Assembly (NCBI GenBank): GCA_020636315.1
Contig: JACJYA010000005.1
Location: forward strand, 310,001-374,000
Source: Lewinellaceae bacterium
GTDB taxonomy: Bacteria; Bacteroidota; Bacteroidia; Chitinophagales; Saprospiraceae
Direction of reading: 5' to 3'
DNA: 64,000 nt
The notes beneath the pieces were generated by a model. The model saw only the letters and a list, made by a program, of their open reading frames with translations, was not told the DNA's origin and searched no databases. Below are positions 59,494 through 64,000 of this stretch, in pieces (the first letter of the stretch is position 1; each line of letters starts with the position of its first letter). A program made the position numbers and the translations under genes.

Positions 59494-60646
59494 ATTCCAC
59501 CACCCTCCTGGGAATATCCAGGGGCAGGCGGGTCAGTAATTCGTAGTTTACCTGTTCGGAAAATTCTCCGAAGGAGGACACGGACAGTTCCATATCGCCC
59601 TGCCGGCCGATGATGACCACTTCGTCTCCCTTTTTTACCCCATCCAGCTGGCTGATGTCAACGGTGATCATATTCATGTTGACCATACCGATGACGCCAA
59701 CCCGTTTGCCATGGATGAGGACCCGGCCCTGATTGCTGAGTGAACGGCTGAAGCCGTGAGCATATCCCACCGGCACGGTGGCGATGTCCATTTCCTCATT
59801 GGCCAGGTAAGAAGTCCCGTAGCCTACGTATTCTCCGGTTTTCACTCTTTTAATGTCCATCACTTTGCTTTTCCAAGCCACGAGCCTTTCCAGGGGGTCT
59901 TTTTTCTGGCCGGAGCGGGTGCTGAAATCGATGAACGTTTCCCGGCTGGGCCAAAATCCGTATTGCATGATCCCTATGCGGACCATGTCCAGGCGGGTAG
60001 GGGGGTAGCGGATGGCAGCGGCCGAGCAGGCGGCATGCCGGAACATTGGTTGCAGGCCCTGTTGCCTGAACCACTTGTGGAGGTGGTTGAACACCTTGCG
60101 CTGGTTTTTCACCCTCAGGTAGTTGGCGATACTCTCTGCTCCGGCGAAGTGAGTGCACAATCCTTCGAACTGGAGTTCCCTGGGGTAGGCCTTCAGCAAG
60201 TGGGCCACCTCCGGCAGTTGATAACTATCGAAGCCGGTGCGGTTCATGCCGGTCTCCACTTCGATGTGGACCTTGGCCGGGCTGCCGACCTTGCGCGCCG
60301 CGGCCAGTGCCGCTTCCAGCCGTTCCATCTCGAAAGTGAAAAATGAGATGCCGCTTTCCACAGCCCATTCCACCTGATTGTCGTCAACCATGCCCATGAT
60401 CATCACTTCCGTTTCCGGGTTGCTGGCCGCTTTTTTTACCCGATAGGCCTCACTGGCGTCAAATACGGAGAAGTGCTTCATGCCACAGGCTTCGGCCAGG
60501 GGGACAAACTTTTCGATGGTGTGGCCGTAGGCATGGCCCTTCACGACAGAAGAGATGATGACCTCCGGGCCCATTTGTTTTTTCAGGAAGCGCAGGTTGT
60601 TCTCCAGGGCGCGCTTACTGATCTCGATCTGTGAGGTAGGTAACAT
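59492..60646 (-). CDS. alr: Alanine racemase
   Basis: 384 residues. PLP-binding Lys36 in VVKGHAYGHT, barrel segment EVETGMNRTGFD, and the second catalytic tyrosine in VGYGTSYLANEEMD near 270; the C-terminal beta domain has GMVNMNMITVDIS. It makes D-alanine for peptidoglycan. It lies 6 bases downstream of the M20 amidohydrolase gene, in one operon with it and the symporter. Confidence 0.94.
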   Translation of the reverse strand: MLPTSQIEISKRALENNLRFLKKQMGPEVIISSVVKGHAYGHTIEKFVPLAEACGMKHFSVFDASEAYRVKKAASNPETEVMIMGMVDDNQVEWAVESGISFFTFEMERLEAALAAARKVGSPAKVHIEVETGMNRTGFDSYQLPEVAHLLKAYPRELQFEGLCTHFAGAESIANYLRVKNQRKVFNHLHKWFRQQGLQPMFRHAACSAAAIRYPPTRLDMVRIGIMQYGFWPSRETFIDFSTRSGQKKDPLERLVAWKSKVMDIKRVKTGEYVGYGTSYLANEEMDIATVPVGYAHGFSRSLSNQGRVLIHGKRVGVIGMVNMNMITVDISQLDGVKKGDEVVIIGRQGDMELSVSSFGEFSEQVNYELLTRLPLDIPRRVVE

Positions 60647-60652
60647 GATTGA

Positions 60653-61819
60653 TTATTCCAGAATAATTTCCATGATTCTTTGGTAAATTTTTATCCCTGT
60701 TCCCAGCAGTTCATCCGGGAAGTCATAGTCCGGGTTGTGCAGGGCGGGGCAGTTTTCCCCGGCGCCCAGCCCGAACATAGCGCCCCGGAAGCGTTGGGTA
60801 AAAGCCCCGAAATCCTCCCCCCATTTGAAAGGGTGGCTCCGGTTTGTCACTGCCAGGCCGCAATCTTCGGCGGCCTGTTGTATGATGTCAACGGCTTCTT
60901 CGTCATTGCGGTTGGTGCGGAAGACGTTGGTCCACTCCGTCTCCAGGCGCAATCTGTGGCGCAGCGCAAGGTCGCCCAGGTACTGGATCAGCCGGGCGCT
61001 GAGCTGCCGCATTGCGGCCTCCGTCCAGGTCCGGATGGTCAGGTGCACTTCGCCGTAGCCGGCCGACACCCCGTAGGCCACTTCTCCCATATTCACATGT
61101 ATGGGGGTCAGAATGGCGAAGTCTTCCTCTTCCGGCTCGGGTATGCTCATTTTCCGGGCATTTTGCAGGATGTCTGCGATCGCCAGAGCCGGGTTGGCCC
61201 CGTTTTCGGGCTCGCCTGCGTGGGCCGTTTTGCCTTCCAGGCGGATGATGATGCTTTGCACCGCCGCGGTGAACGGGCCTTTTCTGATCAGCACTTCCCC
61301 CAGAGGGAAACCGGGGAGGTTGTGAAAAGCAAAGGCATAATCGATGGGGTAGAGCTTTTCAAACCGCGGGTCTTCGAGGATGCGTTCGGCGCCGGCCCCG
61401 ATCTCTTCCGCCGGTTGAAAGAGGAGCAACACCCGCCCGGCCCGCGGAGGCTTGTGGCTGATCGCCCCGGCAAGCCCCAGAAGGGTGGCCATGTGCCCGT
61501 CGTGCCCGCATTTGTGCGCCACGTTGTCCTTGTTCGAGCGGTATTCAAAATCGTTGGACTCCTGAATGGGCAGGGCATCCAGTTCCGAGCGAAAGAGAAC
61601 GGTAGGGCCCTCCTGCCCGGTGTCGAAAATGGCGATCAGGCCAGTCCCCCCGACGCCCTCCAGCAGATTGGTGAAGCCCAGCTCGCGGAGTTTTCCGGCA
61701 ATATACTGGGCCGTACCAAATTCCCGTTCCGGCAATTCGGGATGCTGGTGGAGATAGCGGCGGATGCTTGTCAACCGGTTAATGGAAAGTCGCTCCCTGA
61801 GCTTGCTCATGTTTTTCAT
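60653..61819 (-). CDS. M20-family N-acyl amino acid amidohydrolase
   Basis: 388 residues. The N-terminal catalytic part has RRYLHQHPELPEREFGTAQYI and KCGHDGHMATLLG (metal ligands), then LFQPAEEIGAGAERIL and the dimerisation domain (about 185-295, KTAHAGEPENGANPALAIA). This is the hippurate/IAA-amino-acid amidohydrolase pattern of the M20 family; it hydrolyses N-acyl amino acids or small peptides. Its start (61819, or Met4 at 61810) overlaps the end of the symporter gene by 32-41 bases, and alr follows after 6 bases. Confidence 0.92.
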   Translation of the reverse strand: MKNMSKLRERLSINRLTSIRRYLHQHPELPEREFGTAQYIAGKLRELGFTNLLEGVGGTGLIAIFDTGQEGPTVLFRSELDALPIQESNDFEYRSNKDNVAHKCGHDGHMATLLGLAGAISHKPPRAGRVLLLFQPAEEIGAGAERILEDPRFEKLYPIDYAFAFHNLPGFPLGEVLIRKGPFTAAVQSIIIRLEGKTAHAGEPENGANPALAIADILQNARKMSIPEPEEEDFAILTPIHVNMGEVAYGVSAGYGEVHLTIRTWTEAAMRQLSARLIQYLGDLALRHRLRLETEWTNVFRTNRNDEEAVDIIQQAAEDCGLAVTNRSHPFKWGEDFGAFTQRFRGAMFGLGAGENCPALHNPDYDFPDELLGTGIKIYQRIMEIILE

Positions 61820-63278
61820 TTGTCATTACAGCCACAATGGCCGGGTTAATTTTTGGCGGCGTTACATAGCTCAATATAATAAAAGAAAGAGCAGAGATGC
61901 TAATGCCGGCAATATTGGCGTCAAGCCCGAAGGGCAGAGTGATATCCAGAAGAATAAGTGTCATGGTCGTTCCCCCTCCCAATAGCATACCCCAGAAAGC
62001 GGCTGTCGGGGTGGATCGCTTCCAGTACATGGCCCCCAGGACCGGAACAAAAAGGCCTGAAACCATGAAAGCATAAGAGAGTAGCATCAGGTCCAGCACA
62101 TTTTGCATATTCATGGCGATGAAGAGCGCAATGGCGCCAATGGCCAAGGTTGCAATCTGAGAGGTGCGCAGGGTTTTCCGGTCATCGCCTTCCAGCGGGA
62201 GAAAGCGCTCCAGGATGTCGGTGACCACATTGCCCGAGGCCGCCATGAGGCAGCTGTCCGCCGTGGACATAATGGCCGAAAAATAGGCGGAAAGCATCAG
62301 CCCGGTAAGGCCGGCGGGAAGAACGGTGCGCAACAATACCGGAAGGCCCATCTCGGAATCCATCTCAGCCGGGTTGCCGTATCCCATGTATTCGAACATG
62401 CCCTGGTCAGCTCCCACCCGGGCAAAAAGGCCCAGCAGCACTCCCATGAAAGCCATGACCGGATACTCGAAAAGGCCGGCAAGGTACCAGGCGCGGCGGG
62501 CGGTCTTCTCGTCCCGGCAGGCATAAATGCGCTGATAAAGGGTCATACCGACAAACCAGATCGGAATGATGGTCACTCCCCAGTTGACAAGGTCCTGCCA
62601 GCTGATGTTGGCCAGTGATAACATTTCCGGGTGGACTACCGCACTGATGCCTTCATACCCTCCTACGGCGAAGTAACCCATGGGCAGGCCGATGAATACC
62701 AGGCCCGCCATGAGGATGATCCATTGTACGGTATCCGTGTATATAACGGCTTTGAGCCCTCCGGCGACGGTATAGGCCACCGCGATTGCCCCCATGATGA
62801 TAAGGGCCTGCTGCATGCTGAGGGTTGGGAATGTGGCTGAAGCCAGCTTGGCCCCGGCGAGGATCTGTGAACTGGTAAAACCAATATAGCCGATCGCGGA
62901 AATGATGCCCGCCAGAAGCGCTACCCGCGGGGTGTAAAAGTATTCGAACAGCTGGGGAAATGTAAGCAGGTTTATTTTCTTTGATAAACGGTTGACTTTC
63001 GGGATGAGAAAAACGGCGCTCAGCCAGGCGCCAACCAGGCCGGTGAACAGCATCCAAGAGCCCGAAATGCCCATCACAAAGCCCAGCCCGCCCAGGCCGA
63101 TGGAGAAGCCTCCGCCCACGTCGGTGGCCACCACCGAAAGGCCAATGTGCGTGCTGCCCATATTCCGGCCGCCAACGTAGTAATCTTCCGTGTTTTTATT
63201 TTTTCCGTAAAAGAAAAATCCAATTCCCAGCATTCCCAGGAAGTAGAGTATAAATATTGCGATGTCAATTGGGTGCAT
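61779..63278 (-). CDS. Sodium:solute symporter (SSS family)
   Basis: 499 residues with about 13 hydrophobic helices. The N-terminal FFFYGKNKNTEDYYVGGRN, then GLSVVATDVGGGFSIG, and the Na+-binding helix 8 region AIMSTADSCLMAASGNV identify the SSSF family. It imports a solute with Na+; amino acids, sugars or acids are possible. As the first gene of the symporter/amidohydrolase/alr unit it may import the N-acyl compound the hydrolase cleaves. The 3' end overlaps the amidohydrolase start. Confidence 0.93.
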   Translation of the reverse strand: MHPIDIAIFILYFLGMLGIGFFFYGKNKNTEDYYVGGRNMGSTHIGLSVVATDVGGGFSIGLGGLGFVMGISGSWMLFTGLVGAWLSAVFLIPKVNRLSKKINLLTFPQLFEYFYTPRVALLAGIISAIGYIGFTSSQILAGAKLASATFPTLSMQQALIIMGAIAVAYTVAGGLKAVIYTDTVQWIILMAGLVFIGLPMGYFAVGGYEGISAVVHPEMLSLANISWQDLVNWGVTIIPIWFVGMTLYQRIYACRDEKTARRAWYLAGLFEYPVMAFMGVLLGLFARVGADQGMFEYMGYGNPAEMDSEMGLPVLLRTVLPAGLTGLMLSAYFSAIMSTADSCLMAASGNVVTDILERFLPLEGDDRKTLRTSQIATLAIGAIALFIAMNMQNVLDLMLLSYAFMVSGLFVPVLGAMYWKRSTPTAAFWGMLLGGGTTMTLILLDITLPFGLDANIAGISISALSFIILSYVTPPKINPAIVAVMTNEKHEQAQGATFH

Positions 63279-63371
63279 GTGTGTTTTTTTCCTTGAAAAA
63301 TTGTGAAGGGCCTCTCTGGCTGGAGCCCTCCAGTACCGCAGGAAGGCTGATGAAGTGAGTAGTTGGACAGA
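63279..63371. other. Intergenic region upstream of the symporter
   Basis: 93 bases, expected to hold the promoter of the minus-strand symporter/amidohydrolase/alr run. No exact TAnnTTTG box, terminator or repeat recognised. Confidence 0.35.
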
Positions 63372-63605
63372 TTAGTCAGGATAATTCAAGCGCTGATGGA
63401 AAATTAGCGCCTGAAAGCCATCTTTAAGCGGCAATTTTCCATTGCCGCTTAAATTAAAACCTCCATTGATGCAGTCCTTTAGCCACCAGGCTTCGTCAGT
63501 TCCCACTTTTCCTGGAAAAGCGGGATTGCGTAGGGCCGCTATCGTGAAGGACTGGTTATTGTTAAGAGCTTGTTTGATGGCCGATTCGCTTTCAAACCAG
63601 GCCTC
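63372..63605 (-). pseudogene. Gene fragment without a start codon
   Basis: On the minus strand 77 codons are open and protein-like, beginning EAWFESESAIKQALNNNQSF, continuing FTIAALRNPAFPGKVGTDEA and WWLKDCINGGFNLSGNGKLP, and ending ALIFHQRLNYPD before TAA. A TAG stands directly upstream and there is no ATG, GTG or TTG within the frame. The strong hydrophobic/acidic rhythm suggests the C-terminal part of a once larger gene, cut off upstream where the GNAT gene now ends 12 bases away. The family is not recognised. Confidence 0.5.
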
Positions 63606-63616
63606 CTAACATTCTT

Positions 63617-64000
63617 CTAAGCTTCCGCCGCCCTGTTCTTTTGTTCCTGCAATTCTTTGTGGGCGGACTTTTTCAGCCGCATCTCGAGGTATTTATTGGC
63701 AAAGCCGAGTTTTTCGTAAAGGTGCCGGGCGGGGTTGTCCGGTTCAACGTGGAGGGCAATGTCGCCTTTGGCGAGGGAGATGGCCTTTTTCATCAGCCTT
63801 TTACCGATCCCTTCACCCCGGCGGCCGCCGTCAACGGCGATGTAAACCAGGATGTTTTCGGGTATATACCCCTTCATGCCGGTCTGGTTGATCACCACCG
63901 CGCCGACGATCTTTTCCTTTCTGAAGCCGGTGACGATAAACCCTCCGTGGGAGGCGGTCTCTTTCAGGGCGTATTCCAGGGCCCGCATGATGTCTTCCCG
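63617..64000 (-). CDS. GNAT-family N-acetyltransferase, 5' end outside window
   Basis: 127 residues are visible; the frame stays open past 63988 (first ATG seen) to the window edge, so the start is probably beyond it. The acetyl-CoA-binding part is clear: VYIAVDGGRRGEGIGKRLM (motif A, about 50-68) and ARHLYEKLGFANKYLEM (motif B), typical of the RimI-like GNAT fold. The substrate is unknown. A short gene fragment follows downstream. Confidence 0.85.
   Translation of the reverse strand, partial: REDIMRALEYALKETASHGGFIVTGFRKEKIVGAVVINQTGMKGYIPENILVYIAVDGGRRGEGIGKRLMKKAISLAKGDIALHVEPDNPARHLYEKLGFANKYLEMRLKKSAHKELQEQKNRAAEA

Overview
The window looks like chromosomal DNA of a Bacteroidota bacterium, most likely of the Saprospiria (Lewinella/Haliscomenobacter-like) type. 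The evidence is: C-terminal type IX secretion (T9SS) sorting tails on two secreted proteins, TAnnTTTG promoter boxes upstream of several genes, little sign of Shine-Dalgarno sites, a propeller-type LytS sensor kinase with a LytTR regulator, a BshB1 bacillithiol enzyme, a TonB-dependent receptor with an N-terminal carboxypeptidase-like domain, and flexirubin-free carotenoid genes. The genus assignment is inference. No rRNA, tRNA, CRISPR array or complete insertion sequence was seen.

Layout. 1-7.5 kb: an M16 peptidase pair (the first cut by the window edge), a sensor kinase/LytTR pair and a T9SS cargo protein. 7.7-16.7 kb: an ECF-type sigma factor, a 54-residue DUF1328 protein, a DMT transporter, a TspO-like membrane protein, a DUF697 protein, EttA, a secreted protein with three glycogen-binding-like domains, a secreted retropepsin-like protease, a 57-residue membrane protein and a TetR regulator followed directly by a small TIR-flanked element. 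17-26 kb: isocitrate dehydrogenase, dapF, an HMA-fused TonB receptor, an HtrA protease, a zinc-ribbon protein and an acyl-CoA carboxylase beta subunit. 26-35 kb: T9SS cargo, a GH13 lipoprotein, a tandem pair of secreted paralogues coupled to an RNA methyltransferase, bshB1 and riboflavin synthase. 35-40 kb: a membrane methyltransferase fused to HEAT repeats, divergent from a carotenoid operon (crtI, a CruF-like gene, crtZ). 40-45 kb: sucD, a DivIC/FtsB-like protein, eno and carA.

45.3-53.2 kb is the most accessory-looking stretch. It holds a lipoprotein built of internal repeats, a 1075-residue DUF4838-type protein without a signal peptide, a coupled barrel-like protein, an aborted copy of the DUF4838 gene start, and a TIR/transmembrane/coiled-coil/WD40-like protein. 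53-64 kb returns to housekeeping: an MFS transporter, protoporphyrinogen oxidase, a RimK/aspartoacylase-like pair, and a minus-strand cluster of a Na+ symporter, an M20 amidohydrolase, alanine racemase and a second racemase-fold enzyme. The right end holds a start-less gene fragment and a GNAT acetyltransferase cut by the edge.

The intergenic DNA is unusually structured. There are two arrays of 9-bp near-palindromes at an exact 15-bp period, a shared TTTCTGGG-type hairpin, GTGTAAAAGT decamer clusters, and several short tandem repeats. No complete new defence or mobile system could be demonstrated. The best leads are the 15-bp phased arrays, the 45-53 kb island and two domain fusions.
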